A stretch of DNA of 64,000 nucleotides from Chthonomonadia bacterium (GCA_013314755.1 JABUFA010000007.1:55554-119553); one strand, 5' to 3'; shown: positions 18,169 to 27,726, numbered from the stretch's first letter. The notes: generated from the letters alone by a model not told the origin. Translations and numbers: made by a program.

Positions 18169-20283
18169 GTGATATACTGGTGCACCGGCATCTCCTGCCT
18201 GCTGATTTGCCTGGCAATGGGTGCAGTGGCACAGCAGGTACTGTACGACTTCGAGACGGAACAGCAGTTACAGACCGTGGTTCGCAACAACGTGCAGGTT
18301 CAGCGCGTTCCTGCGGGAGGGAAGCTTTCGGGGCAGGCTCTGGAGGTAGAGTATCAACCTGCAGAGTGGCCCAACGTGACCTTCAAGCCTGCTCAGGCAT
18401 GGAACTGGAGCGGGGCGGGTGCACTGGCAATAAGCATCCACAACCCCAATCCCGAACCAGTGTGGTTCGGCATCCGCGTGGATGACGACCCCCGTGCAGA
18501 CGGCTGGAACTACTGCCGCCAGGCGACCACCACCATCGGCGCAAGAGAGACGCAGACCTACGTGTTACCACTGGCATTCAACCCGATGGACTTCGGAATG
18601 CGTGGGCTTCCGCCACTTGCCAGCGGCGGGGGCATCCTACTGGGGGTGGCGAACCCACACCGGTTGAACCTGAATCACATTGTGGCGTTTCAGGTCTTCC
18701 TCAACCGCCCGACCAAGCCCGTCAAACTACAGATAGACAGCATCCGCTTGATAGAAGGCAGTGCCCCCGTGAAGGGAATTGTTGACCAGTTCGGGCAGTG
18801 GACGGGTGGCGACTGGCCCGGCAAGGTGAAGAGCGTGGACGACCTGAAGCGCTTGCGCCAGCAGGAGGAGCAGGAGCTGAGACGCCAGCCCTCTTTGCCT
18901 GACCGTGACGAGTACGGCGGCTGGGCGAGCGGTCCCAAGCTGGAGGCGACCGGCTACTTCCGCACCGCCAAACACAACGGCAAATGGTGGCTGGTCACGC
19001 CAAAGGGCACGCTGTTTGTCTCACTTGGGATGGACTGTGTGCACACGGGCGACGCCACTTTTATCACGGGACGAGAGGAGATGTTCACCTGGCTGCCAAA
19101 GGAGGGTGACCCCCTGGCCAGGCACATCGGCTATCACTCCGGCATACACTCAGGACCGGTCAGAGAGGGACGAACAATCAGCTGGTATGCGCTCAACCTT
19201 CAGCGAAAGTACGGCGAGAACTATAAGCCACAGTGGATGGACGTGACCCTGCGGCGTCTGCGGTCGTGGGGCTTCAATACCATCGCCAACTGGTCGGATT
19301 GGGACTTTCACCGCAACGGAAAGGTTCCCTACGTGGGCACAGCGCATGTCGGCGGCGACCATGCACGAGTTGCCAGCGGCAACGACTACTGGGGCAGGAT
19401 GCACGACCCCTTTGACCCCCGCTTCGAGCAGAACGTACGCAATGCCCTGCGCCCGCTGGTTGAGCGTATCGGCGATGACCCCTGGTGCATCGGCTACTTT
19501 GTGGACAACGAGCTGAGCTGGGCGGGAGGCGGTGAGGACGGCGGTCGCTACGGGCTGGCGTACGGGGCGCTGCGCGAGGACGCGGCAAACTCGCCTGCCA
19601 AAAGGGCTTTTCTGGAGCAGTTACGGGCGAAATACGGACAGATAGAAAAGCTGAACGCCGCGTGGGGCACTTCCTTTGCCGACTGGAACGCGCTGGAGAA
19701 GCCCGTCACGCTGGAGCCGCCCTCCACCGACGCCCGCAAGCAGGATTTCGCCGAGTTCGTCAAAAGCCTGGCGAGGCAGTACTTCCGCACCGTGCGAAAC
19801 GTGCTGAAGGAGCTCGCGCCAAACCACCTGTATCTGGGCTGTCGGTTCGCATGGTATGGACCGGATGCAGTGGAAGCGGCGGCGGAGTACTGCGATGTCA
19901 TCAGCTTCAACATCTACCTGCCTCGTGTGGATCGCCAGCGGTATGCCATCGTGGAGCGCTTAGACAAGCCTGCCATCATCGGTGAGTTCCACTTCGGTGC
20001 GCTGGACAGGGGAATGTTCCACACGGGACTGGTGGCAGCCAAAGACCAGCAAGACCGCGCGCGGATGTACAAAGACTACCTGACCAGCGTGCTCACCCAT
20101 CCCAATTTCGTGGGATGTCACTGGTTCCAGTACAACGACCAGCCGCTGACCGGTCGCTGGTTCGACGGCGAGAACTACAACATCGGCTTTGTCACCATTA
20201 CCGATACGCCCTATCCTGAAATGGTACAGGCGGCGCGAGAGATACACGGCGCGGCGTATCGGATTCGGTCGGAGGCGAAGTAG
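18169..20283 (+). CDS. GH50 (beta-agarase)-like exported glycoside hydrolase
   Basis: 704 residues from GTG 18169 with ACGGAGG upstream. The signal peptide ends near residue 21 (GAVAQ). Residues about 25-195 form a CIA30/CBM-like jelly-roll (LYDFETEQQLQT, LQIDSIRLIEGS). A GH-A-clan barrel follows, marked at its start by GYFRTAKHNGKWWLVTPKG. Candidate acid/base Glu448 lies in VDNELSW and nucleophile Glu606 in IGEFHFG. The tail HWFQYNDQPLTGRW is as in GH50-annotated proteins. GH50 enzymes are exo- or endo-beta-agarases, but distant relatives act on other beta-galactans, so substrate is inferred only weakly. It is co-directional with the GH172-like gene and probably in one operon. Confidence 0.75.
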   Translation: MIYWCTGISCLLICLAMGAVAQQVLYDFETEQQLQTVVRNNVQVQRVPAGGKLSGQALEVEYQPAEWPNVTFKPAQAWNWSGAGALAISIHNPNPEPVWFGIRVDDDPRADGWNYCRQATTTIGARETQTYVLPLAFNPMDFGMRGLPPLASGGGILLGVANPHRLNLNHIVAFQVFLNRPTKPVKLQIDSIRLIEGSAPVKGIVDQFGQWTGGDWPGKVKSVDDLKRLRQQEEQELRRQPSLPDRDEYGGWASGPKLEATGYFRTAKHNGKWWLVTPKGTLFVSLGMDCVHTGDATFITGREEMFTWLPKEGDPLARHIGYHSGIHSGPVREGRTISWYALNLQRKYGENYKPQWMDVTLRRLRSWGFNTIANWSDWDFHRNGKVPYVGTAHVGGDHARVASGNDYWGRMHDPFDPRFEQNVRNALRPLVERIGDDPWCIGYFVDNELSWAGGGEDGGRYGLAYGALREDAANSPAKRAFLEQLRAKYGQIEKLNAAWGTSFADWNALEKPVTLEPPSTDARKQDFAEFVKSLARQYFRTVRNVLKELAPNHLYLGCRFAWYGPDAVEAAAEYCDVISFNIYLPRVDRQRYAIVERLDKPAIIGEFHFGALDRGMFHTGLVAAKDQQDRARMYKDYLTSVLTHPNFVGCHWFQYNDQPLTGRWFDGENYNIGFVTITDTPYPEMVQAAREIHGAAYRIRSEAK

Positions 20284-20303
20284 AAGCTAATCGCTGGGGC
20301 AGG

Positions 20304-21266
20304 CTACCAACGCTGGTCCAGCCTCAGCCCCAGCTCCTCCGCCAGACGCACCGCCCGCCAGTACTCCTGCGAGGTGATGCGCCGGTTGATTTCGGGATAC
20401 CTCTGCGAGGAGACCTGCCCTGCAGGATGGTACTGCGCCATCACGTTCACGTAGGTATCGGGGGCGACCTGCTCCGCCAGGAACCGAAGGATGTGCTCGG
20501 TGCCGGCGACGTCGCCCGGCATGACCAGATGCCGCACCAGCACCCCGCGCTTGGCTATCCCTCGCTCGTCGAACTTCAGCACCCCCACCTGACGATGCAT
20601 CTCTAAGATTGCCTGACGCGCCACCTCGGGATAGTCTCGCGCACGCAGGTATCGCTGTGCCTGTTCGGGATGCCAGAACTTGAAGTCGGGCATGTAGATA
20701 TCCACGATGCCGTCCAGCAAACGCAGGCTTTCGAGCGAGTCGTAGGCAGAGGTGTTGTACACCAGCGGCAGGCGCAATCCTTCCTTCACTGCAATCACCA
20801 GCGCTTCCAGTATCTGCGCCACTACATGTGAGGGCGTGACAAAGTTGATGTTGTGACAGCCCAGCGATTGCAGGTGCAGCATCATCCGCGCCAGTCGTTC
20901 GGGCGATACCTCAACGCCGCTTCCATCATGGCTGATATCGCTGTTCTGGCAGAAGACACAGCGCAGTCCGCACCAGGTGAAAAAGATGGTGCCGCTGCCG
21001 TTCCAGCCGCGCAGGCAATCTTCCTCGCCGTGGTGAGGGAAGTAACTGGAGACAACCGCATACCTGCTCGTGCGACAGACGCCCCGGCCCTCCGTCAGTC
21101 GGTCTACCGCGCAGTTTCGCGGACACAGGCGACACTCTTTCAGCGCGGAAAACGCCTTCTGGGCGCGTCGCTGCAGGTCGCCTGTACGATGCAGGGCAAG
21201 GTAGGCAGGCTCGAACTGCTCAGAAGGGATAAGGTATTTCTGGGAGATACGCTGTGCGCCTGTCAT
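20304..21266 (-). CDS. PflX-type radical SAM protein
   Basis: 320 residues. An N-terminal Cys-rich segment, CRLCPRNCAVDRLTEGRGVC, precedes the radical SAM motif CxxxCxxC in TWCGLRCVFCQN. Further PflX-like stretches are GCHNINFVTPSHV, LPLVYNTSAYDS and DIYMPDFKFW. The protein is related to pyruvate formate-lyase activating enzymes but belongs to the PflX branch, whose substrate is not established. No glycyl-radical enzyme is nearby, so an activase role is uncertain. ATG 21266 is preceded by GGGGGAGG. It is convergent with the GH50-like gene, only 20 bp apart, and divergent from the transporter gene at 21405. Confidence 0.85.
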   Translation of the reverse strand: MTGAQRISQKYLIPSEQFEPAYLALHRTGDLQRRAQKAFSALKECRLCPRNCAVDRLTEGRGVCRTSRYAVVSSYFPHHGEEDCLRGWNGSGTIFFTWCGLRCVFCQNSDISHDGSGVEVSPERLARMMLHLQSLGCHNINFVTPSHVVAQILEALVIAVKEGLRLPLVYNTSAYDSLESLRLLDGIVDIYMPDFKFWHPEQAQRYLRARDYPEVARQAILEMHRQVGVLKFDERGIAKRGVLVRHLVMPGDVAGTEHILRFLAEQVAPDTYVNVMAQYHPAGQVSSQRYPEINRRITSQEYWRAVRLAEELGLRLDQRW

Positions 21267-21404
21267 GGCAGGTAACCTCCCCCTGTTTTGGAATACGTTG
21301 CCGGGGCGGTCGTTCCCTGCCGGGCGAGAAGGATTTTCCCACCTGCATCATAAAGACTAATGCGACAGGTGGCTGAGGGAGGTGGTAGAGGAGGATTCTG
21401 TGTG

Positions 21405-22661
21405 ATGCCTGTAGCGACGGAAATGAAGAGTAAACCTGCTGCATCTGTCCAGGGAAAAGCATGGCGGTGGCTGCTGGTAGGGATTGGTATACTGATTAAT
21501 CTATGCTGTGGAACCGTCTACGCATTCAGCGTGTTCCGCAAGCCCATCGAGGAGTTATGGGGCATTAGCGCTACAGCCAGCGGTTTCCCGTTTATGGTGT
21601 TTCTGGCATCTTTCGCGGGCACGATGCCGATTGCTGGTGCGCTGCTGGATCGGTGGGGACCGCGTCGCACGGCTCTGATAGGCGGGATGCTGGTAGGAGG
21701 GGGGTGGATACTGGCTGGGTTGTCCCCGAATATCGCGGCACTGACGCTCACCTACGGCTTGATTGCGGGGGGCGGCGTCGGCTTTGTTTATGGGTGTCCG
21801 ATACTGGTGGCGGCGCGCTGGTTCCCCGATAAGCGGGGGTTAGCCGTAGGGTTGACTCTCATTGGTTTCGGGTTGTCTCCTCTGATTACCGCCCCGGTGG
21901 TAAACGCCCTCATCACAGCGCTGGGTCCCTCGCTGACGTTTATCTATGTGGGGGTGGCGTTTCTCGGTATTTTGACCGTGCTCTCGTTGCCGTTACGTCT
22001 GCCCCCGCCAGAGTGGTATAACTCCGCTTCTACCAACCATGTGGGACAGCGGCAACAGAGTGCTGACCTGACGCCGCGTGAGATGCTCAAAACGGGCGCC
22101 TTCTATGCGCTGTGGACAACTTTTGCCATCGGTTGTCTGGTGGGGTTGATGGCGATAGGGATTACTGCTCCGTTCGGAACCGAAGTGGTAGGATTGAGTG
22201 CTGGGTTAGCTGCTGCCAGTGTGTCGCTGTTCGCCGTATTCAATGGCGTGGGGCGCCCGCTGTTCGGCTGGCTTGCAGACCGCATTACCCCTCGTTATGC
22301 AGCTGGGGTGTCTTACGGGCTTATTCTACTCGCGGCGGGAATGCTCGTACTGTGGGGGCAGGGAAACCTCGCTCTCTATTTTGTTGGTTTTAGCGTGCTC
22401 TGGCTGAATCTGGGAGCATGGCTTGCCATCGCCCCGGCTGCTACAGCCACGCTGTTTGGGGTCACACACTACGGACGAAACTATGGCATCGTGTACACTG
22501 CCTACGGGGCGGGCGCAATACTGGGAATGATACTTTCCGGCATCCTTCGCGACTCCACAGGCACTTACCTTTCGGTGTTTCCGCCCGTGATGTTGCTCGC
22601 CGGAGTGGGGATACTGATTGCTCTCTGGGGACTACGACCTGTTCATCCCGCACAGCGATAG
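21405..22661 (+). CDS. MFS transporter, oxalate/formate antiporter (OFA) family
   Basis: 418 residues from ATG 21405, with GAGGAGG upstream; the in-frame ATG at 21360 has none. Twelve hydrophobic segments are visible. The first contains ILINLCCGTVYAFSVFRKPI, the OFA signature, and the loop between TM2 and TM3 reads LLDRWGPRRTALIGG. OFA carriers exchange or take up small organic anions such as oxalate, formate or lactate; many are uncharacterised. The substrate cannot be read from the sequence. A DUF1080 gene follows 69 bp later on the same strand. Confidence 0.85.
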   Translation: MPVATEMKSKPAASVQGKAWRWLLVGIGILINLCCGTVYAFSVFRKPIEELWGISATASGFPFMVFLASFAGTMPIAGALLDRWGPRRTALIGGMLVGGGWILAGLSPNIAALTLTYGLIAGGGVGFVYGCPILVAARWFPDKRGLAVGLTLIGFGLSPLITAPVVNALITALGPSLTFIYVGVAFLGILTVLSLPLRLPPPEWYNSASTNHVGQRQQSADLTPREMLKTGAFYALWTTFAIGCLVGLMAIGITAPFGTEVVGLSAGLAAASVSLFAVFNGVGRPLFGWLADRITPRYAAGVSYGLILLAAGMLVLWGQGNLALYFVGFSVLWLNLGAWLAIAPAATATLFGVTHYGRNYGIVYTAYGAGAILGMILSGILRDSTGTYLSVFPPVMLLAGVGILIALWGLRPVHPAQR

Positions 22662-22730
22662 CAACAGAAAGCAGGAACCTTCTGCTCCGTGGCGAACGAT
22701 TTTTCGGCAACTTTTCAAGGGAGGTGCCGG

Positions 22731-23411
22731 ATGAAGAGAGCAATCGGTGTGGCGACTGTCCTTCTTTTGCTTTTCGTTGCGGTGGCGTCCGCCCAGAAGG
22801 TGAAGATTGAGGGCAAACTGGGCAAGGAGATACTGCTGTTCAACGGCAAGGACTTTTGTGGATGGACCTATTTCCTCGCCGACCCCAACGTGAAGATGGA
22901 GGACGTCTGGAGCATCGACGGCGACCGGGGAATCCTCATTTGCAAAGGCAGACCAGCAGGCTACATCCGCACGGTGGCGGACTACACCAACTATATTCTG
23001 AAGCTGGAGTGGCGCTGGGCGCCGGAAGACAGAGGCGGGCGCAACAGCGGCGTGCTCCTACGGATGCGGGGAGCGGATAAAATCTGGCCAAAATCCATCG
23101 AAGCGCAGCTGATGAGCGGGAGCGCAGGCGATTTCTGGCTGATTGACGGCGTGAAACTGGATACCGACCCCGCCCGGATTAACCCCAATGCCCCGACCAA
23201 TCGCATCAAGGCGAAGATGGTAGAAAAGCCCATTGGCGAGTGGAACGAGTACGAGATTATCGTGGACGGCGACCATGTGGTGCTGAAGATTAACGGGCAA
23301 ATCGTCAACGAGGGCACTGGCGCAGAGGTGGTGCCGGGCAAAATCTGCCTGCAATCAGAAGGGGCGGAGATACACTTCCGCAACATTCGGCTGATACCTA
23401 TCCTGAAATGA
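22731..23411 (+). CDS. DUF1080 (3-keto-disaccharide hydrolase fold) exported protein
   Basis: 226 residues from ATG 22731, with AAGGGAGG upstream; it is preferred over ATG 22689, which has no such site and spoils the signal peptide. The signal peptide is RAIGVATVLLLLFVAVASAQ. The rest is a concanavalin-like jelly roll typical of DUF1080: LFNGKDFCGWTYF, LKLEWRWAPEDRGGRNSGVL and WNEYEIIVDGDHVVLKINGQ. DUF1080 members have been linked to hydrolysis of 3-keto-glycosides made by Gfo/Idh-type oxidoreductases, and such enzymes are encoded elsewhere in this window. A second DUF1080 protein is at 27796. Confidence 0.85.
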   Translation: MKRAIGVATVLLLLFVAVASAQKVKIEGKLGKEILLFNGKDFCGWTYFLADPNVKMEDVWSIDGDRGILICKGRPAGYIRTVADYTNYILKLEWRWAPEDRGGRNSGVLLRMRGADKIWPKSIEAQLMSGSAGDFWLIDGVKLDTDPARINPNAPTNRIKAKMVEKPIGEWNEYEIIVDGDHVVLKINGQIVNEGTGAEVVPGKICLQSEGAEIHFRNIRLIPILK

Positions 23412-24009
23412 TGAAGGATTTGTGCTGAAGCATGGCTTCAGCAATCCACATGTTCACGGGCTTTGGACTACCAAAGCGTGCTTCAGCAATCCTTTGTGCA
23501 GGTTAACCTTCCTGAGCAAGAGACAACCCTGCAACTGGAAGTTGCGACTTTGGAGTGCTGGAGCTTGCTTCAGCAATTCCTAACCTGCATCAGCAGGTTT
23601 CGCTTTACTACCCTGCGACTTCCAGTCGCAAGGACAGAGAAAAAAAGGAAAGCAACCCTGCAACTGGAAGTTGCAGGCTACGCATGACGAAGCCTCCTTC
23701 GTAGGCTGGAACCTGCGTGAGCAAGTCTTTGGAGTGCTGAAGCTTGCTTCAGCGTACGGGTGAGGACTAACCTGCTTCAGCAGGTTTCGCTCTGTGTTGC
23801 CTGCGATTTCCAATCGCAAGGACAGAGAAAAACGGGATAGGCAGCTTCTTACCTGCGCCATCCGCTCGCCGGGTCAGCGGTGAGAGGTACGGGGTTTTAA
23901 CAATCTGGTAAATCAGCTGGTCTTCTGGGCTATTGACAGCACCTGCCGTTTATCATACAATGTTCCCTGTGACGCAAATTAAACGCATAATTGAAGGAGG
24001 CATCACGTG
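23412..24009. repeat. Gene-free gap dominated by three kinds of short palindromic repeats
   Basis: No coding potential was recognised in about 600 bp. Unit 1: TGCTGAAGC/GCTTCAGCA at 23423-23443, plus partial or altered copies near 23483, 23555 and 23737. Unit 2: GCAACTGGAAGTTGC at 23531 and 23660, GCGACTTCCAGTCGC at 23615 and GCGATTTCCAATCGC at 23813, whose stems co-vary. Unit 3: AACCTGC..GCAGGTT at about 23582-23600 and 23769-23786. The last 80 bp hold the promoter of the prepilin-like gene. Confidence 0.85.
23933..23961 (+). promoter_or_regulatory. Sigma-70 promoter of the second prepilin-like gene
   Basis: TTGACA (23933-23938), 17-bp spacer, TACAAT (23956-23961); about 48 bp before the start codon. 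Confidence 0.8.
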
Positions 24010-24795
24010 ATGAGGCGTGCTTTTACGTTGATTGAGCTGCTTGTTGTTATCGCGATTATCGCGATACTGGCGGCGATCCTGTTCCCGGTGTTTGCTCGCG
24101 CTCGTGAGCAGGCACGCAAAACCACCTGTCTTTCCAACCTGAAGCAGATTGGCACTGCAGCGCTGATGTACGTGCAGGACTACGACGAGACCTTCCCCTG
24201 GCTGATGCAGGACGGGCGCAACAACGACGATAACACGGGCTACAGCCGCGGGATGCCAAGCGGACCACCTAACTGGTCGGTAGACCTGAACAACAAGCGC
24301 GGTCTGTTCATGGAGTATGCTTTCTATCCGTACATCAAGAACCACGGGCTGTTCTCCTGTCCCACGCTGGGTTCCGACCCGGTAAGACTGGGTTCGGATG
24401 GTCTGCCGCTCAACCAGTTTGGCTCCTACGGGTATGCATATGGTGGCGTCGGGCTGTATCCATCGCCGCGCATGACCCCGCTGGAGCTGTTCGTGCGTAT
24501 CCTGGGACCCTTGCTGGGACCTCCTTACAACACGGGCAACCCACAGGATTACTACATCGCGGGACAGCCTCTGTCGGCGGTGGGCTCGCCGGCGAAGTCC
24601 ATTATCGCTTTCTGCAACTCGTACGGCTCTCATGAAGGCTATGGCGACTCGGACGTCGTGCCCGCGGTGTTCGGCGGCAACGGCAAGGAGGCAGTCGGAG
24701 CGACGTACGCAGTGATGGTTGATGGACACGCCATGTACAAGAAGGGCAAGTTCCTGGACCTGGTGCGCATGGTGATGGAACCGCTTCGCCAGTAG
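24010..24795 (+). CDS. Prepilin-like DUF1559 protein
   Basis: 261 residues from ATG 24010; GTG at 24007 is an equally possible start, and GAAGGAGG lies at 23993-24000. The prepilin leader is [20 protein letters not shown], then [20 protein letters not shown] and [12 protein letters not shown]. The DGH motif [12 protein letters not shown] is near the C-terminus. Predicted to be processed by prepilin peptidase and assembled or displayed through a pilus- or type II-like system. It has its own strong promoter. A small single-membrane-span protein gene follows after 10 bp, an arrangement repeated at 60142-61278. Confidence 0.92.
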   Translation: MRRAFTLIELLVVIAIIAILAAILFPVFARAREQARKTTCLSNLKQIGTAALMYVQDYDETFPWLMQDGRNNDDNTGYSRGMPSGPPNWSVDLNNKRGLFMEYAFYPYIKNHGLFSCPTLGSDPVRLGSDGLPLNQFGSYGYAYGGVGLYPSPRMTPLELFVRILGPLLGPPYNTGNPQDYYIAGQPLSAVGSPAKSIIAFCNSYGSHEGYGDSDVVPAVFGGNGKEAVGATYAVMVDGHAMYKKGKFLDLVRMVMEPLRQ

Positions 24796-24805
24796 GAGGC
24801 GCAGA

Positions 24806-25036
24806 ATGAACCTGAAAAGCCAGATAAACCCGGTGGTGGCGCTGGTCATCATCCTGCTGTTCATTGTCATCGTGGGCGCGGTGATGTGGAGGAACCTGCC
24901 GCAAAGCGTGCCGCCCGGACAGGGACGCAAGCAGAGTGACCTGGACCTCAGCAAAGCCACCAAAGACCCTGCACAGTTCCAGAAGGAGGTGCAGGAGTTA
25001 CTAGAGCGCGACCGCCGAGAGCACGGCGGCAAGTAG
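24806..25036 (+). CDS. Small single-span membrane protein paired with a prepilin-like gene
   Basis: 76 residues. A short cytoplasmic N-terminus (MNLKSQINP) is followed by one hydrophobic span (VVALVIILLFIVIVGAVMW). A charged, probably helical tail with Gln/Glu/Asp/Arg ends REHGGK. AGGAGG lies just before the ATG. No family is recognised. The equivalent gene at 60958 has the same plan but a Pro/Gly-rich tail. The pairing with a DUF1559 gene suggests an accessory, chaperone-like or anchoring role for the pseudopilin, but this is inference from position alone. Confidence 0.75.
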   Translation: MNLKSQINPVVALVIILLFIVIVGAVMWRNLPQSVPPGQGRKQSDLDLSKATKDPAQFQKEVQELLERDRREHGGK

Positions 25037-25095
25037 TCATCGGGAGGGGCAGGAAAAACTGCCCCTCCATCCCACGTCGTCAAGAGGAGGAGTAG

Positions 25096-27678
25096 ATGGG
25101 CAAGGTAACAACCTTCTTTGTCCGCCTTTTTGCAAGTATTGCTATCCTTGCTGTTCCCGGATTTTCCCACGAGATAGGCAAACTGCGCAACCCCCAGATG
25201 TCTGTGCCTGCGCAGGGCGTGGCGCAGTGTGTGGTGGCTACCGCCAAAGACCTTCCGGGCGGTGCAAAGGCGGAGGGCAAGCCCGGGGACTATATCCTGC
25301 GCAATCATGAAGCCACTTTCGTCGTTGCCGCGCCGCGCCTGACGTCTGGCTATTCGCGCTATGGGGGGCGTTTGCTGGATGCCGTGCTAAACGAACCCGG
25401 TCACGACGAAGATATGCTGGGTGAGGTCTTCTTCGCGACTGTGGTGGATAACATGTTGTTCAACATCCGCGTGCTCCGAGCGGAAAGGGCGGAGATTGTT
25501 TCGGCGGGCGGCGCAGGCAAACCGGCACACCTGCGCGTGTACGCCGTGGACGACCGCTTCCCGATTGTGGATACTACCCTGCGAATGCCTTCTACGGCGC
25601 AGAATCTGTCGGTGGTTATCGACTACCTGCTCCCGCCCGACAGTCCAACCCTGCAGGTCCATCTCACAGTGAAAAACTCTGCCAAGCAGGAACGTAACCT
25701 GCTGTTGTTCTGGGGGCAGATTCAGGGTGACGGGCTGGTGACCTTCCTGCCACCCTGGGGCACTGCGGGATACGCCATGCAGGTAGCCGGCGGACAGCCT
25801 CTGCTTGGGCTGGTGCAGACCCTGCAGGGCGCGTTTCCGATGGTGGCGTCGGTTGGCTCGCGGGTGAGCTACGCCTTTTTCAATCAGCGGGAAGAGTTCG
25901 TCCAGATGCTTCAAGCGGAGCAAATCTATCTGTTCTCGGCGAACCGTCCCCTGCGCTTGCCAGCAGAAGGCTCCGCCGAGGTGAAACTGGCGGTGAGCGT
26001 GGGTGAGGGCGAGATGGACAGCCTGTGGCGGGAGGTACGCAGGATGCGCCCCGTTACTGGGGACCTGCAGAGGCTTGAAGGGCGCGTGACCGACCGAACC
26101 GGGAAGGCGGTTGCGGGGGCGCGCGTGTATCTGTTGCGCGAGGGAGGCAGCTCCCGGCAGTTCTTCAACATGGTACAAACCGACCGGCAGGGGCGATGGA
26201 GCGCACAGGTTCCGCAGGGCGAATATCATGCGGTGGTATTTGCAGATGGCTATTCGCCGACTGAAGTCAATCTCCAGCGGCAGACGCAGGTGCAACTGGA
26301 AGGACCAGCTATCTTTCGCTTCGGCGTGCGGGACGAAACACGGCGTTTTATCCCCTGTGCGGTGGTGTTCGAACGTCTCTCCAGCGCCATGCCCAAATCC
26401 GAGCGCGCACGCTTTGGCGAGGAGGGCGACTACGGTCGGTTCGAGAGGGTGCACTACAGCCTATCTGGCAACGAAAGGCTGCTCGTGGAACCGGGGCGCT
26501 ATCGGGTGACCGTGACGCGGGGCTTTGAGTATGAGGTCTTTCAGCGGGAAGTAGACCTTCAGGCAGGCAAAGAGACCGCTCTGCAGGCAATGCTGGTGCG
26601 CAGTGTGCAGTTACCCGGCTACCTGTCGGGCGACTTCCACGTGCACGCCCTGCCTTCGCCCGATTCGAATGACCCGCTGGCAGACAAGGTGAAGGCATAC
26701 GTGGGAATGGGGGTGCAGATTCTCACTGCCACCGACCACGACGTGCTGACCGACTACGCGCCGGTTATCCGCGGTCTTGGCGTTCAGGGATGGATTACCT
26801 CGGTGGTAGGCTGCGAGATTTCGCCCAATTTCGGGTTGGGGCACTTCAACGCCTATCCCCAGCGTTACGACCCCAGCAAGCCCAATAACGGCGCGATTTC
26901 CTGGTACGACCTCTCTGCCGAGCAGATTTTCGCCGCCGCGCGCCGCAACAACGATGGGGATACTATCGTGCAGGTTAACCATCCTCGCGGGGGCGGCGCG
27001 GCTTACTTTGGCTGGATTGGGCTGGACCCTACAGCGGGCACGATTGCACGCCCGAACGAGTTCTCGCCCAACTTTGACGCTATTGAGGTGTTCAACGGCA
27101 CCGACGTGGGGCAGCTTCTGCAGGTACTTCCCGACTGGTTCTACTTCCTGAACCGGGGACAACGCTATCTCGCCATCGCGAATACCGACAGCCACCATGC
27201 CTATCAGCTGGAGCCGGGCTATCCCCGCACATACCTGCACTTCGGGCACAGTGACCCCCGGCGCGTTACGCCGCAGGGCGTGGTGCAGGCTATCCGAAGA
27301 GGCAACATCACCCTGTGCGGGGGACCGGTGGTGACAATGACGGCGCAGGGGCGTTACACGTTGGGCGATACCGTGCCGGTTTCCGGCGGTACGGTGCAAC
27401 TGCAGGTGCGCGTACAATCCGCCTCGTGGGTGCGGGTAAACCGACTGAAGATATACGTGAACGGTCGGGTAGCGCAGGAAATGACCATAGACCACCCTGC
27501 GGGCAAAGCTCTGGACTGGCGACAGCAGGTAACCCTGAAGGTGGAACGGGACAGCTGGGTGATTGCGCTGGTAGAAGGCGAAGGGTTCACCGCGCTGTAC
27601 CCGGGCAATCGTCCCATGTCCTTCACCAACCCGATATACATCGACGTCGACGGGGATGGCTGGAGACCTGCGCCATAG
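25096..27678 (+). CDS. CehA/McbA-family PHP-domain metallohydrolase, exported
   Basis: 860 residues. The ATG follows GAGGAGGAG. A signal peptide spans about 1-25. A large beta-rich N-terminal region (about 30-315) precedes a carboxypeptidase-regulatory-like Ig domain (about 325-400; LEGRVTDRTGKAVAGARVYLL). The PHP domain (about 505-750) has GDFHVHALPSPDSND starting near residue 512, ATDHDVL near 548, NHPRGGG near 628 and NTDSHH near 697. These His/Asp residues normally bind a multi-metal centre. A C-terminal beta-sandwich closes the protein. CehA and McbA hydrolyse carbaryl esters, but most relatives act on unknown phosphoesters or esters. A second, divergent member is at 51459. Confidence 0.8.
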   Translation: MGKVTTFFVRLFASIAILAVPGFSHEIGKLRNPQMSVPAQGVAQCVVATAKDLPGGAKAEGKPGDYILRNHEATFVVAAPRLTSGYSRYGGRLLDAVLNEPGHDEDMLGEVFFATVVDNMLFNIRVLRAERAEIVSAGGAGKPAHLRVYAVDDRFPIVDTTLRMPSTAQNLSVVIDYLLPPDSPTLQVHLTVKNSAKQERNLLLFWGQIQGDGLVTFLPPWGTAGYAMQVAGGQPLLGLVQTLQGAFPMVASVGSRVSYAFFNQREEFVQMLQAEQIYLFSANRPLRLPAEGSAEVKLAVSVGEGEMDSLWREVRRMRPVTGDLQRLEGRVTDRTGKAVAGARVYLLREGGSSRQFFNMVQTDRQGRWSAQVPQGEYHAVVFADGYSPTEVNLQRQTQVQLEGPAIFRFGVRDETRRFIPCAVVFERLSSAMPKSERARFGEEGDYGRFERVHYSLSGNERLLVEPGRYRVTVTRGFEYEVFQREVDLQAGKETALQAMLVRSVQLPGYLSGDFHVHALPSPDSNDPLADKVKAYVGMGVQILTATDHDVLTDYAPVIRGLGVQGWITSVVGCEISPNFGLGHFNAYPQRYDPSKPNNGAISWYDLSAEQIFAAARRNNDGDTIVQVNHPRGGGAAYFGWIGLDPTAGTIARPNEFSPNFDAIEVFNGTDVGQLLQVLPDWFYFLNRGQRYLAIANTDSHHAYQLEPGYPRTYLHFGHSDPRRVTPQGVVQAIRRGNITLCGGPVVTMTAQGRYTLGDTVPVSGGTVQLQVRVQSASWVRVNRLKIYVNGRVAQEMTIDHPAGKALDWRQQVTLKVERDSWVIALVEGEGFTALYPGNRPMSFTNPIYIDVDGDGWRPAP

Positions 27679-27726
27679 GGGACAGGAAACGGAAGAGCAA
27701 AGATAGTATTAGCATGGTGTATGGCT

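Noticed and set aside
23463..23687. Plus-strand frame of 74 codons in the repeat gap
   Set aside because: It is made up of the palindromic repeats, with no ribosome site or recognisable fold.
23412..24009. CRISPR array
   Set aside because: The repeats are short palindromes of several different types at irregular spacing, without uniform repeats and spacers or cas genes.
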